Of a stretch of 64,000 nt of DNA, positions 1 to 10,578 are shown piece after piece; positions within the stretch are counted from its first letter, which is position 1; the number at the start of each line of letters is the position of its first letter. Source of the DNA: Streptomyces spiroverticillatus. GTDB taxonomy: Bacteria > Actinomycetota > Actinomycetes > Streptomycetales > Streptomycetaceae. The stretch spans positions 186,001-250,000 of the forward strand of contig BMUX01000002.1 of the NCBI GenBank assembly GCA_014650415.1, read 5' to 3'. The notes beneath the pieces are model-generated. The model saw only the letters and a list, made by a program, of their open reading frames with translations, did no database searches and was not told where the DNA came from. The position numbers were made by a program, and so were the translations under genes.

Positions 1-205
1 GGGGTGCGGCGGCGCTGCGGGCGACGGCACCGTCGCGGGCGAAGAAGCGCGACAGGGTGTCGAGGGTGGTGGGCGCGGTGGCCGCCTGGTGGGCCTTGGC
101 GGCGGGGGTCTCGTCGGCCGTGGCCTCGGCGGCGGCGCCGAGCAGCAGGGTGGTGGTGACGGCGGCGAGGGCGGCTGCTCTGAGGTGCCTGGCGTGGAGT
201 GTCAT
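1..205 (-). CDS. Secreted protein, N-terminal part only (runs off left edge)
   Basis: Partial gene: 68 residues are visible before the window edge. The start is the ATG four bases after the stop codon of the upstream cysteine protease gene, so the two form a tight operon. The N-terminus has two His/Arg-flanked basic residues, then an Ala/Leu/Thr-rich hydrophobic stretch (about residues 10-25) and a likely signal peptidase site near AEATADE, so it is probably exported. The mature part seen so far is Ala/Thr-rich with a basic RFFARDG stretch. I do not recognise the family. A role as inhibitor, propeptide partner or co-secreted substrate of the protease is only a guess from the operon. Confidence 0.55.
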   Translation of the reverse strand, partial: MTLHARHLRAAALAAVTTTLLLGAAAEATADETPAAKAHQAATAPTTLDTLSRFFARDGAVARSAAAP

Positions 206-209
206 GGCG

Positions 210-872
210 TCACGCCCCGATCTTGTAGAGCGAGTGGGTCCAGGAGAACTCGTTGTTGTTCACGTACCAGTCGTGCGAGGCCCAGTTGTAGCGGCTGTTG
301 GACTTCCACGGGTCGCCCCAGTAGACCCAGCTGTTGGCGGTGTCGTAGCCGTAGATGACGTGCATGTGGCCGCCGCCGCTGGACCACTGGATGCGGGTCT
401 CGATGGGGCGGTTGGCGGATATCTCGGTCTGCACGGTCGGGTAGCGCAGCCAGCCGGTGACGTAGGAGCCCGGGTTGATGCCCGCCCAGCTCAGGCCGGT
501 CTGGACGTTGCCCAGGGTGGCCTGGTTGTTGGGGCAGGTGGTGTTCTGGTTGCGGTTGAAGGCGGCGTTGCAGAACTGGTTCTGGCTGTAGTTGCGGCCG
601 AACCAGGTGGCGATGGTGTTGCCGGAGGCGGCCCAGCACCAGTTGGTCTTCTCCTGGGCCTGCATGGTGATGTTCAGGCGCTTGGCGGCGAGCAGGGGGG
701 CCGCTGCGGCGGCGGGCTGCTGCTGTTCGGCCGCGGCGGCGGGACGGTCGCCGGGCACGGGTGCGGCGGTGGCCGTCGCCGTGGGGACGGCGAGCAGCAG
801 GGCGGCGGTCAGGACGGCCGGGGAGAGCCGTCTGAGGGTCGTGCGGGGACGGGTGTCGCTTCGATCGCGCAT
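210..872 (-). CDS. Secreted papain-like cysteine protease
   Basis: A 220-residue exported peptidase of the papain-like/C39-like clan. Residues 1-37 are a signal peptide (basic N-terminus, hydrophobic 18-32, Ala-rich cleavage region), followed by an Ala/Gln-rich linker to about 60. The catalytic pattern is visible: Cys79 in TNWCWAAS, His169 in GGGHMHVIYGYD and Asp187 in YWGDPW, in the order C-H-D. The domain is rich in Asn, Trp and Tyr, as in secreted members of this group. The start is supported by GGGAGG about 7 nt upstream. The downstream secreted gene (stop and start 4 nt apart) is probably co-transcribed. Substrate unknown. Confidence 0.85.
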   Translation of the reverse strand: MRDRSDTRPRTTLRRLSPAVLTAALLLAVPTATATAAPVPGDRPAAAAEQQQPAAAAAPLLAAKRLNITMQAQEKTNWCWAASGNTIATWFGRNYSQNQFCNAAFNRNQNTTCPNNQATLGNVQTGLSWAGINPGSYVTGWLRYPTVQTEISANRPIETRIQWSSGGGHMHVIYGYDTANSWVYWGDPWKSNSRYNWASHDWYVNNNEFSWTHSLYKIGA

Positions 873-931
873 CGCGTTCCTCCCGAGGCGGGGGGTGATA
901 GGTGGAGGAGCGCGTCCGGACGCTGTTGAGG

Positions 932-960
932 AGCATCGGGTGTTGTCGAGTGCAGGTCAA
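932..960 (-). promoter_or_regulatory. Likely vegetative promoter of the cysteine protease operon
   Basis: On the minus strand TTGACC (955-960) and GATGCT (932-937) are separated by exactly 17 nt, a good fit to the main sigma factor (HrdB) consensus. It points at the protease start 60 nt downstream. The rest of 873-1107 shows no other gene. Confidence 0.5.
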
Positions 961-1107
961 CACGCTTCAATGCGGGGTGACGCGGAGCTGTGAACGCGGT
1001 GGCCCTGATGTGAACGGAGCCCTCCCGTCCACCAGCCCGCTTCGCCGACGGCGGCGCGCCGGTGCGGTGTGCCCTCGTGAATGTTCACTGCCACCGGAGG
1101 AGCCGTG

Positions 1108-2064
1108 ATGCGGCAGCACCCGACACCGGACGCCGACGACTTCCCTCCGGCGGAGGCCGATCTGGAGCAGCTGCTGCGGACCGGTCCCTTCCATCTGGCG
1201 CTGCGGGCGGCGCTGCAACTGCGCGGGCTGCCGTTGCAGCGGGTGCGCCACCATCTGGCGGGGCGCGGGATCACGGTGGGGGTGACCAGCCTCAGTTACT
1301 GGCAGCAGGGGGCGCGCCGGCCGCAGCGGCCCGAATCGCTGCGTGCTGTACGGGAGTTGGAGGACGTGCTGCGGCTGCCCGCCGAGTCGCTGATCCGCCT
1401 GCTGGTGGCGGAGGGCGCGGCGGAGGGCGAGCGGCCGCAGGGCCGTTCGTACCGGGCGCTGGTGGAGGCGTCGGGGTCGGTGGAGATGCTGCTGGCGGAG
1501 CTGGAGTCCCCCGTCGACGGCGGGCTGCACACCGTCGGTCATCACGAGCGGGTACGGATCGGGCCCGACCGGGAGCTGGTGGGGCGCGACTCCCAGCACG
1601 TGGTGCGGGCGCACCGGGACGGCGTCGACCGCTACCTGGCCGTGCACCACGGCGACCCGGGCTGCGATCCGTCCCGGGTGGCGGTGCGGGCCGGGGAGAA
1701 CTGCCGCACCGGGCGGGTGCGGTGGCACCGGGAGACCGGGCTCGTCGTCGCGGAGATGCTCTTCGACGCACGGCTGCGGGCCGGGGACACGTACTTCTTC
1801 GAGTACGGCTTCGAGGACGGCACCGGCGGGGCCTGCGTGGAGTACGTGCGCGGCTTCAGCTTCGCGGGCGGGCAGTACGTGCTCCAGGTGCGCTTCGACG
1901 AGCGGGCGCTGCCGGTGCGGTGCCGCCGCTTCGCCCAGTCGTCGGCCGGGGCGCCGAGGGCGGCGCGGCAGGACCTGACGCTGAGCGGGCGGCACGGCAC
2001 GGTGCACTTCGTGGAGCAGGGGGTGCGGCCGGGGATTCTCGGGGTCGACTGGGACTGGGAGTAG
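1108..2064 (+). CDS. XRE/Cro-like helix-turn-helix protein with C-terminal ligand-type domain
   Basis: 318 residues. Residues 25-100 look like a helix-turn-helix of the XRE type: LPLQRVRHHLAGRG, then SLSYWQQGARRPQRPESL, then a helix of ADEVL type, i.e. a promoter-reading protein that tolerates a degenerate repeat. Residues 130-318 form a beta-rich domain with many His, Gly and aromatic residues (HRETGLVVAEMLFDA, YFFEYGFEDG) that I cannot name; it may sense a ligand. I start at the ATG at 1108 because GGAGG lies 7 nt before it; an in-frame ATG at 1081 lacks a ribosome site and the adjacent GTG at 1105 is possible. Divergent from the protease operon, which it might regulate. Confidence 0.7.
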   Translation: MRQHPTPDADDFPPAEADLEQLLRTGPFHLALRAALQLRGLPLQRVRHHLAGRGITVGVTSLSYWQQGARRPQRPESLRAVRELEDVLRLPAESLIRLLVAEGAAEGERPQGRSYRALVEASGSVEMLLAELESPVDGGLHTVGHHERVRIGPDRELVGRDSQHVVRAHRDGVDRYLAVHHGDPGCDPSRVAVRAGENCRTGRVRWHRETGLVVAEMLFDARLRAGDTYFFEYGFEDGTGGACVEYVRGFSFAGGQYVLQVRFDERALPVRCRRFAQSSAGAPRAARQDLTLSGRHGTVHFVEQGVRPGILGVDWDWE

Positions 2065-2076
2065 CGAATCGGGGGT

Positions 2077-2126
2077 GGCGACCCGGGAGAGGCAACTCGG
2101 GAGAGGCGACCCGGGAGAGGCGACCC
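2077..2126. repeat. 14-bp tandem repeat downstream of the HTH gene
   Basis: Three and a half copies of GGCGACCCGGGAGA (second copy with two changes), ending in a run of five T. It lies just after the stop of the HTH gene in the gap between two converging genes. Function unknown; it may be slippage-derived and could contribute to termination. Confidence 0.7.
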
Positions 2127-2172
2127 TTTTTGATCGGTTCGGGCTACTGCACGGTGACCGTTCCCGACCGGA

Positions 2173-2604
2173 TCAGGCGTCCGGGCCGGCGATCAGCTTG
2201 CCGTCCTTGACCTTGACCGGGACGGCGGGCAGCGGGGCGGTGGCGGGGCCCTTGAGCGCCTGGCCGGTGGTGGTGTCGAAGCGGCTGCCGTGGCAGGGGC
2301 AGTTGCCCTCGTTGCCCTCGACCCGGTCCAGCTCGCAGCCCGCGTGGGTGCACTGGGCGCTGAACGCCTTGTACTCGCCCTTCTTGGGGCAGCTCACGAT
2401 GACGCGCTGCTCCTTGTACAGCTTGGAGCCGCCGACCGGCACCGCCGCCGGGTCGCCGAGGTCGACCGGGGCGGTCGGCGTCGGCGTCTGGGCGTGTCCG
2501 AGCTTGGACTCGGTGGAGCAGGCGGCGGCGCCGAGCCCGGCGGCCCCGGCGAGTGCGACGCCCTTGAGGACGGTGCGGCGGGCGGCGGACGGGATGCCGG
2601 ACAT
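2173..2604 (-). CDS. Rieske [2Fe-2S] protein, TAT-exported lipoprotein
   Basis: 143 residues. The Rieske cluster motif is complete: Cys85-Thr-His87 with Cys90, and Cys102-Pro-Cys104-His105-Gly-Ser. Cys85/His87/Cys102/His105 would bind the cluster and Cys90/Cys104 form the stabilising disulfide. The N-terminus has twin arginines (Arg9-Arg10 before TVLKG) and a lipobox ending at Cys29, so it is probably exported folded by the TAT system and lipid-anchored outside the membrane as an electron-transfer protein. It stands apart from any cytochrome bc genes. Longer upstream reading is rejected because this ATG gives the intact TAT signal. The redox partner is unknown. Confidence 0.88.
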   Translation of the reverse strand: MSGIPSAARRTVLKGVALAGAAGLGAAACSTESKLGHAQTPTPTAPVDLGDPAAVPVGGSKLYKEQRVIVSCPKKGEYKAFSAQCTHAGCELDRVEGNEGNCPCHGSRFDTTTGQALKGPATAPLPAVPVKVKDGKLIAGPDA

Positions 2605-2752
2605 GGGGCTCTCCACGGGTGCGGTGCGAGTGGGCGCGGCACCGCACGGCCGCGGGCTTGCGGCGGGGCGCGATGCCGTCCCGACGATACCTGTGGGGCG
2701 GGCGGGGCCGGTGCGCCGGGGAGCGCGTCGGACCAGGGTTGACGCGAGCGCG

Positions 2753-4324
2753 TCAGGATCCGGGGAGGGTGTCCGGAAGCTCTTGGTCCGGCACACCGGG
2801 CGGCACCGCGGGGCAGGCCGTGCCGTCCTCCGGAAGCGTCCCGTCGACCAGATAGGCGTCCGTCTTCTCCCGGATGCACGGCGAGCTGGCGTACGCGCCG
2901 TGGCCCTCGCCGTCGTACCGCAGCACGACGGCGTTGCCGAGCCGCTGCGCGGTCTCCTCGGTCCACCGGTACGGGGTGGCGGGGTCGCCCTTGGTGCCGA
3001 TCAGCAGGACCTTGGGCGCCTTGACGTTCTCCAGCGTCCGGATGAAGTCGGTGCCCGCGGGCCAGCCGGTGCAGGAGATCGCGCCGCCGATCATGTCCCG
3101 GCCGAAGTCCGGGGACGCCTGGGTGAAGTCCTTCTCGATCCGGGCGAGTTCTTCGTCCGTGAGGGGGGTGCGGTCCGGGTCGTCGGCGCAGTTGACGGCG
3201 AGGATGGCTTCGTCGCCGTTGCCGGACATGTCGCCGAGTTCGTTGAGTTCGGCGAGGATCGCGGGGTCCCGGTTCTTGTCGATCTCCGCGATGCCGAACG
3301 CGAGCGCGCCCCAGGCCTGGGGGGCGTACATCGCCATGCTCATCGCACTGCGCAGCTCCGCCACACCGAACTCACTGCCGTCCTTGGCCTTGAGCGGGGC
3401 CTTGCCGAGGGAGGCGACGACCCGGTCCACGGTGCCGGTGGCGTCCTTGACGGTGCTGCCGAGCGGGCAGTCCTTCTTGTACTGCTCGGCGCAGGTGGCC
3501 AGGAAGGTGTCGAAGGCCTGCTGGAAGGCGCGGGCCTGGTTCAGGCCGGAGACGCGGGAGTTCTCGGTGAGGGTGTCCACGGCGTCCAGGACGAGCCGCC
3601 CCGACTTCTCGGGGAACTGGGCCGCGTACACGGACCCGAGCCGGGTCCCGTACGAGATCCCCATGTAGTTCAGCTTCTCGTCCCCCAGCGCCTGCCGCAG
3701 GACGTCCATGTCGCGCGAGACGTTGATCGTCCCGACGTGGGGCAGCAGCTTGCCGGTGTGCTTGGCGCAGCCGGCGGCGATCTCCTTGGCCTCCTTGACC
3801 AGCTCACCGGCGTCGAGCTTCTGCCCGTCGGCCGGCGTCTGCGGGGCGCCGTCACCTTCCTCCAGCTCCCCCTCGGCCTCCTTGCCGCAGGTGACGGGCG
3901 CACTCCGGCCGACCCCCCGGGGGTCGAAGCTGACCAGGTCGTACCGCTTGCCCAGGCTCTTGTACGTGTCCTTGGCCTCGGCCAGCGTGGTCAGGCCGGA
4001 GGCGCCGGGGCCGCCGAAGTTGAACACGAGGGAGCCCTTGCGGTCGGTGTCGGCGCCGGAGGTGCGGTAGCGCCCGACGGCGAGATCGACGGTGCCGAGG
4101 CCGGGGTTGGCATAGTCGATCGGAACGGTGAGCCGGGAGCACTCCATGCCCTTGAGGGCGGTGCCGCCCTTGGGCTGCTCGTCGGCCGTGCAGTCGCCCC
4201 AGGTGAGCTTCTGCCCGTAGAAGCGGGCGAGGTCGGGGGCGTCCTCCGCGAGGGCGGCACTCACACTCCCGGCAAGCAGGAGGGCGGTGCCGGTGAGGGC
4301 GGTCGCAGTGCTGCGTATGTGCAT
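2753..4324 (-). CDS. Secreted alpha/beta hydrolase, tripeptidyl aminopeptidase type (S33)
   Basis: 523 residues, typical of the Streptomyces Tap/SlpD-SlpE family that removes N-terminal peptides from secreted proteins. A signal peptide spans residues 1-26 (ALA-ED site). The oxyanion loop is FNFGGPGASG (101-110), the nucleophile is Ser224 in GISYGTR, the acid lies in GTKGDPATPY and the histidine in GEGHGAY. The C-terminal cap has paired Cys residues, as in the TAP C-terminal domain. AAAGG about 10 nt before the ATG at 4324 supports the start; an in-frame GTG seven codons earlier has no ribosome site. The Rieske gene follows on the same strand after 148 nt. Confidence 0.88.
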   Translation of the reverse strand: MHIRSTATALTGTALLLAGSVSAALAEDAPDLARFYGQKLTWGDCTADEQPKGGTALKGMECSRLTVPIDYANPGLGTVDLAVGRYRTSGADTDRKGSLVFNFGGPGASGLTTLAEAKDTYKSLGKRYDLVSFDPRGVGRSAPVTCGKEAEGELEEGDGAPQTPADGQKLDAGELVKEAKEIAAGCAKHTGKLLPHVGTINVSRDMDVLRQALGDEKLNYMGISYGTRLGSVYAAQFPEKSGRLVLDAVDTLTENSRVSGLNQARAFQQAFDTFLATCAEQYKKDCPLGSTVKDATGTVDRVVASLGKAPLKAKDGSEFGVAELRSAMSMAMYAPQAWGALAFGIAEIDKNRDPAILAELNELGDMSGNGDEAILAVNCADDPDRTPLTDEELARIEKDFTQASPDFGRDMIGGAISCTGWPAGTDFIRTLENVKAPKVLLIGTKGDPATPYRWTEETAQRLGNAVVLRYDGEGHGAYASSPCIREKTDAYLVDGTLPEDGTACPAVPPGVPDQELPDTLPGS

Positions 4325-4649
4325 CCCGGGTGTGCCTTTCACGAGGCGGCCCCCTGGGCCCACCCTAGGGGGGTGTGCGGGGGCGCGCAGCGCGGGACGA
4401 ACCGGGGGCCGGGGAATGGCTGCCCGGAGGGCATGCCATCAGGGGCGCGGGGCTGTTTCGATGTGCGGCTCCGCCGCGTGAGCGCGACCAGCCACGACGC
4501 ACCCGCACGGGACCGAGACCCCCCACAGCCCCGCGGGTTGAGGTGAAGGGGCGGGGCTGGGGCAAAGTGCCTCAGGCAAACGCCGGACGCGGGCCGCCCC
4601 CCCGCCAAGGGGACCGACCCGCGCCCACGCACCGTACGACCGCGAAGGG
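4325..4649. repeat. Gene-free interval with dispersed Streptomyces GC-rich repeat
   Basis: This 325-nt gap between the S33 peptidase and uvrA (both minus) has no convincing gene. It carries blocks of the intergenic family common in Streptomyces: AGGGGCGCGGGGCTG (about 4440-4454), GCGACCAGCCACGACGCACC (about 4485-4504), and AGGGGCGGGGCTGGGGCAAA further on. The same 15-mer recurs just after hrpB at 51230. The interval may act as terminator material for uvrA. Confidence 0.55.
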
Positions 4650-7706
<3,057 letters not shown>

Positions 7707-7890
7707 GCCGGTTCGCACCTTTCTGGAGAAGAAAGCAGGTGCTGAGAAGCAGGCTGCTGAGGTGGAGTGCCACGGACAAGAGGTCGTACAACACGGTCAT
7801 GCACAGCGGTCGTACAGAACGGTCGCCGAGCCCCGGGCACCGCTCCCTTTCCAACGGTATCCCCGGGCTCGAATGTTCCCTTCGAGCGTA

Positions 7891-7906
7891 TAGCACGTAC
7901 ATTCGA
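7891..7906 (-). promoter_or_regulatory. Possible LexA (SOS) box upstream of uvrA
   Basis: On the minus strand TCGAATGTACGTGCTA matches the actinobacterial box TCGAAC-N4-GTTCGA at 9 of 12 fixed positions and overlaps a TATACG -10-like sequence. The neighbouring inverted repeat CTCGAA-N7-TTCGAG (7868-7886) may be part of the same control region. It is about 185 nt from the uvrA start, in the gap shared with the divergent gene at 7979. Moderate match only. Confidence 0.35.
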
Positions 7907-7978
7907 TTTGCGGCCAGATGGCATCCGCTTCACCCGAACGAGTGGCTGCGTCTTGCGCTGCGGCCTATCGTCTGCCTC

Positions 7979-8665
7979 ATGAATGATCATGTGCACGATC
8001 TGGCCCTGCTGAGCGACGCCACGAGCCGTCTGCTCGCCGCCGCGGCCACGCTGGACAACGCCGCCGTGGCCGAACCGTCACGGCTGCCCGGCTGGAGCCG
8101 CGGACATGTGCTGGCCCACCTCGCCCGCAATGCCGACGCCCTCCAGAACGTCCTCGCAGGCCGCCCCATGTACGTCAGCGCCGAGGCCCGCGACGCCGAC
8201 ATCGAGCGCGACGCCCCGCGCCCCCTGGACGTACAGCTGGACGACGTACGGACGACGGCGGAGGACTTCGGGCGCACGGCCGAGGCGTACGACGACTGGA
8301 GCCGCACCGTCGAGCTGCGCAACGGCGTCAAGGACGCGGCGTCCCGGATTCCGTTCCGGCGGCTGATCGAGATCGAGCTGCACCACGTGGACCTCGGGAT
8401 CGGGTACGAGCTGGAGGACCTGCCGGAGGAGTTCACCGGGCGCGAGATCGCCTTCCTCGCGGACCGCTTCGCGGGCAACGCCACTGTCACCGCCGCGACC
8501 CTCACCGCAGCCGACGGCCGGCAGTGGAGCACCGGGCGCAAGGACGGCGACGCCGTCACCGTCACCGGTGCCGCCGCCGACCTCCTGGGCTGGCTCGCGG
8601 GCCGCCGCGACGGCGGTGCGCTGAGTGTCACCGGCGGTGCGCTCCCCGTACTGCCGCCGCTGTAA
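7979..8665 (+). CDS. Maleylpyruvate isomerase-family mycothiol-dependent enzyme
   Basis: 228 residues of the DinB-like, mycothiol-using family. The N-terminal helical bundle holds the metal site: LPGWSRGHVLAHLARNADAL (His43, His47) and ELHHVDLGIGYE near residue 140. These match the H-x(n)-H-H-VDLG pattern of mycothiol-dependent maleylpyruvate isomerase. The C-terminal part (about 150-228) is the small sterol-carrier-like domain. Mycothiol use is typical of actinomycetes. The exact substrate cannot be told; most members are general thiol S-transferases. No Shine-Dalgarno is visible, but TATCGT lies 7 nt before the ATG, so the transcript may be leaderless. The next gene follows after 22 nt. Confidence 0.85.
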   Translation: MNDHVHDLALLSDATSRLLAAAATLDNAAVAEPSRLPGWSRGHVLAHLARNADALQNVLAGRPMYVSAEARDADIERDAPRPLDVQLDDVRTTAEDFGRTAEAYDDWSRTVELRNGVKDAASRIPFRRLIEIELHHVDLGIGYELEDLPEEFTGREIAFLADRFAGNATVTAATLTAADGRQWSTGRKDGDAVTVTGAAADLLGWLAGRRDGGALSVTGGALPVLPPL

Positions 8666-8687
8666 CAGCCGCTATAGGCTGCCCGGT

Positions 8688-9344
8688 ATGACGTACAGCG
8701 GAGCGGTGAAGGTCGGCGGACCTGCGGATGTGCACGAGCTCAAGGACCTGATGATCTCGAAGGTCGCCGTCGGGTCGATGAACAACAACGCGTATCTGTT
8801 GCGCTGCCGGGACACCGGTGAGCAGTTGCTGATCGACGCGGCCGCCGAGCCGCACACCCTGCTGTCGCTGATCGGTGACGACGGCATTGCGTCCGTCGTC
8901 ACCACGCACCGGCACGGCGACCACTGGCAGGCCCTCGCCGAGGTGGTCGCCGCCACCGGTGCGCGCACGCTCGCCGGGCGCCACGACGCGGAGGGCATCC
9001 CGGTGCCCACCGACACCCTCCTGGAGGACGGCGACACCGTACGGGTGGGGCGCGTGGAGCTGACCGCACGGCACATCGTCGGGCACACCCCGGGGAGCAT
9101 CGTCCTCGTGTACGACGACCCGCACGGCCACCCGCACGTGTTCACCGGCGACTGCCTCTTCCCCGGCGGCGTCGGCAACACCTTCGGCGACGCGGACGCC
9201 TTCGTCTCGCTGCTGAACGACGTGGAGGCGAAGGTCTTCGCACCACTGCCGGACGAGTCCTGGGTGTACCCGGGGCACGGCGACGACACCACGCTCGGCG
9301 ACGAGCGCCCGCACCTCGCACAGTGGCGCGAGCGCGGCTGGTAG
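8688..9344 (+). CDS. MBL-fold metallo-hydrolase (glyoxalase II-like)
   Basis: 218 residues. The two-metal motif is complete: THRHGDHW (His74, His76, Asp78, His79), His133 in IVGHTPGS, Asp in FTGDCLFPGGVG and the last His in YPGHGDD. This resembles the hydroxyacylglutathione hydrolase branch, and a mycothiol-linked thioester substrate is plausible given the upstream mycothiol-dependent enzyme. TAGGCT lies 7 nt before the ATG, typical of a leaderless internal promoter, so it may be expressed both with and independently of the upstream gene. Confidence 0.88.
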   Translation: MTYSGAVKVGGPADVHELKDLMISKVAVGSMNNNAYLLRCRDTGEQLLIDAAAEPHTLLSLIGDDGIASVVTTHRHGDHWQALAEVVAATGARTLAGRHDAEGIPVPTDTLLEDGDTVRVGRVELTARHIVGHTPGSIVLVYDDPHGHPHVFTGDCLFPGGVGNTFGDADAFVSLLNDVEAKVFAPLPDESWVYPGHGDDTTLGDERPHLAQWRERGW

Positions 9345-9449
9345 CACCACCCCCGGACGCAGTCCGCACCCGTCACGCACTCGTGACCGCACGGCCCTCC
9401 CGGACGCCGCGGTTCCTCGGGGACAGTGGACGAAAGGGAGGGCCCCGCC

Positions 9450-10472
9450 ATGAAGAAACCCCGCGCCGCCGCTGCCGTCGCCGTTCCGTTCCTCGCGCTG
9501 GCCCTCCTGCTGTCCGGATGCTCGCAACGGCAGACGTCCGAAAAGGCCCCCGGCACACAGCAGTCGGCGGCCGCAGGGCAGTTGTCCGCGCAGGACGCGG
9601 CCAAGCTGAAGTCGCTGCGACAGGTGGACGGCCATCCGTTGTGGCAGATGCGCTACGACGGTCCGTACGAGCGGCTGCGCGAGGTCAGGGTGGAGCAGCA
9701 GGCGAACTTCGGCTGCTCACTGTTCTTCGCAGGCGGCAACAAGAACGACCCGCAGTACGCACGGAACTTCGACTGGCAGCACGGACCGGCACTGCTGCTG
9801 TTCACCAACCCTCCGGACGGCTACGCCTCGGTGTCCGTCGTGGACACCACCTACCTGGGGCTGACCTCCTCCGCCGACTTCACCACCGAGCGCGGCAAAC
9901 AGGGTCTGCTCCAGGCTCCGTTGCTCCCCTTCGACGGCATGAACAGCAAGGGCCTCGCGGTGGGCTTCGCCTCCGTGGACCGCGCCGACGGGCCCAAGGG
10001 CGGCACCAAGGTGGGCAGTACGCGGATCCAGCGCATCGCCCTCGACAAGGCGGCCACCGTCGCGGAGGCGCTGAGGCTCTTCGAGGAGTACGAACTGGAC
10101 TTCACCGACAGTCCCCCGCTGCACTACTTCCTCGCCGACGCGACCGGCGACTCGGCGGTGGTCGAACTCGTCGGCGGGAAGATCGCGGTCGCCGAGCGCG
10201 GCCGGCGGCCGTGGAACGGCGCGGTCAACTTCACCTTCGCCGACACCCCCGCCGCCGAGCGCCTGGAGGACCGCCGCTACGGCGCTGCCACGAAGACGCT
10301 GGACGCCGCCAAGGGGGCACTGAACACGGACAGTTCGCTGGGACTGCTGCGCACCGTCGCGCAGTCGCACACCCAGTGGTCCGTGGTGTACGGGCTGAAG
10401 ACCGGCAAGGTGACGCTGGTGACGGGTCAACGCTGGGAAAAGCGGCACGAGTTCACGCTCCCCATGGACTGA
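9450..10472 (+). CDS. Lipoprotein Ntn hydrolase (C45 / choloylglycine-hydrolase-like)
   Basis: 340 residues. A lipoprotein signal ends at Cys24 (LLLSGC), followed by a Ser/Gln-rich linker. FGCSLFFAG (Cys89) and YARNFDW (103-109) match the nucleophile and the RNFDW loop of the acyl-CoA:6-aminopenicillanate acyltransferase/carcinine hydrolase and bile-salt hydrolase group, which cleave amide bonds after freeing the Cys as N-terminus. Further signatures are FDGMNSKGLAVGF and a C-terminal SHTQWSVVYGLKTGKVTL. It would act outside the membrane on N-acyl or peptide-like amides; substrate unknown. AGGGAGG before the ATG at 9450 supports the start. Cleavage at Cys89 would detach the lipid anchor segment from the catalytic chain unless the two stay associated. 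Confidence 0.78.
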   Translation: MKKPRAAAAVAVPFLALALLLSGCSQRQTSEKAPGTQQSAAAGQLSAQDAAKLKSLRQVDGHPLWQMRYDGPYERLREVRVEQQANFGCSLFFAGGNKNDPQYARNFDWQHGPALLLFTNPPDGYASVSVVDTTYLGLTSSADFTTERGKQGLLQAPLLPFDGMNSKGLAVGFASVDRADGPKGGTKVGSTRIQRIALDKAATVAEALRLFEEYELDFTDSPPLHYFLADATGDSAVVELVGGKIAVAERGRRPWNGAVNFTFADTPAAERLEDRRYGAATKTLDAAKGALNTDSSLGLLRTVAQSHTQWSVVYGLKTGKVTLVTGQRWEKRHEFTLPMD

Positions 10473-10578
10473 GGGGCAGGGGGGCGGCGGGCCTGTCCGG
10501 GTGATCTTCCGCGGTGAGTCGGTACGACTAGTGCGGCGCACCCCTTGAGGGCGCGGCGCTTCGGGTAACGACGCCCGC

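Noticed and set aside
57..929. Large plus-strand open frame over the cysteine protease gene
   Set aside because: It is antisense to a protease with an intact catalytic triad and has Val/Gly-repetitive composition typical of a shadow frame.
7774..7782. RecA-NDp element before uvrA
   Set aside because: TTGTCCGTG is close, but CCTCAG stands where TAnnnT should be.
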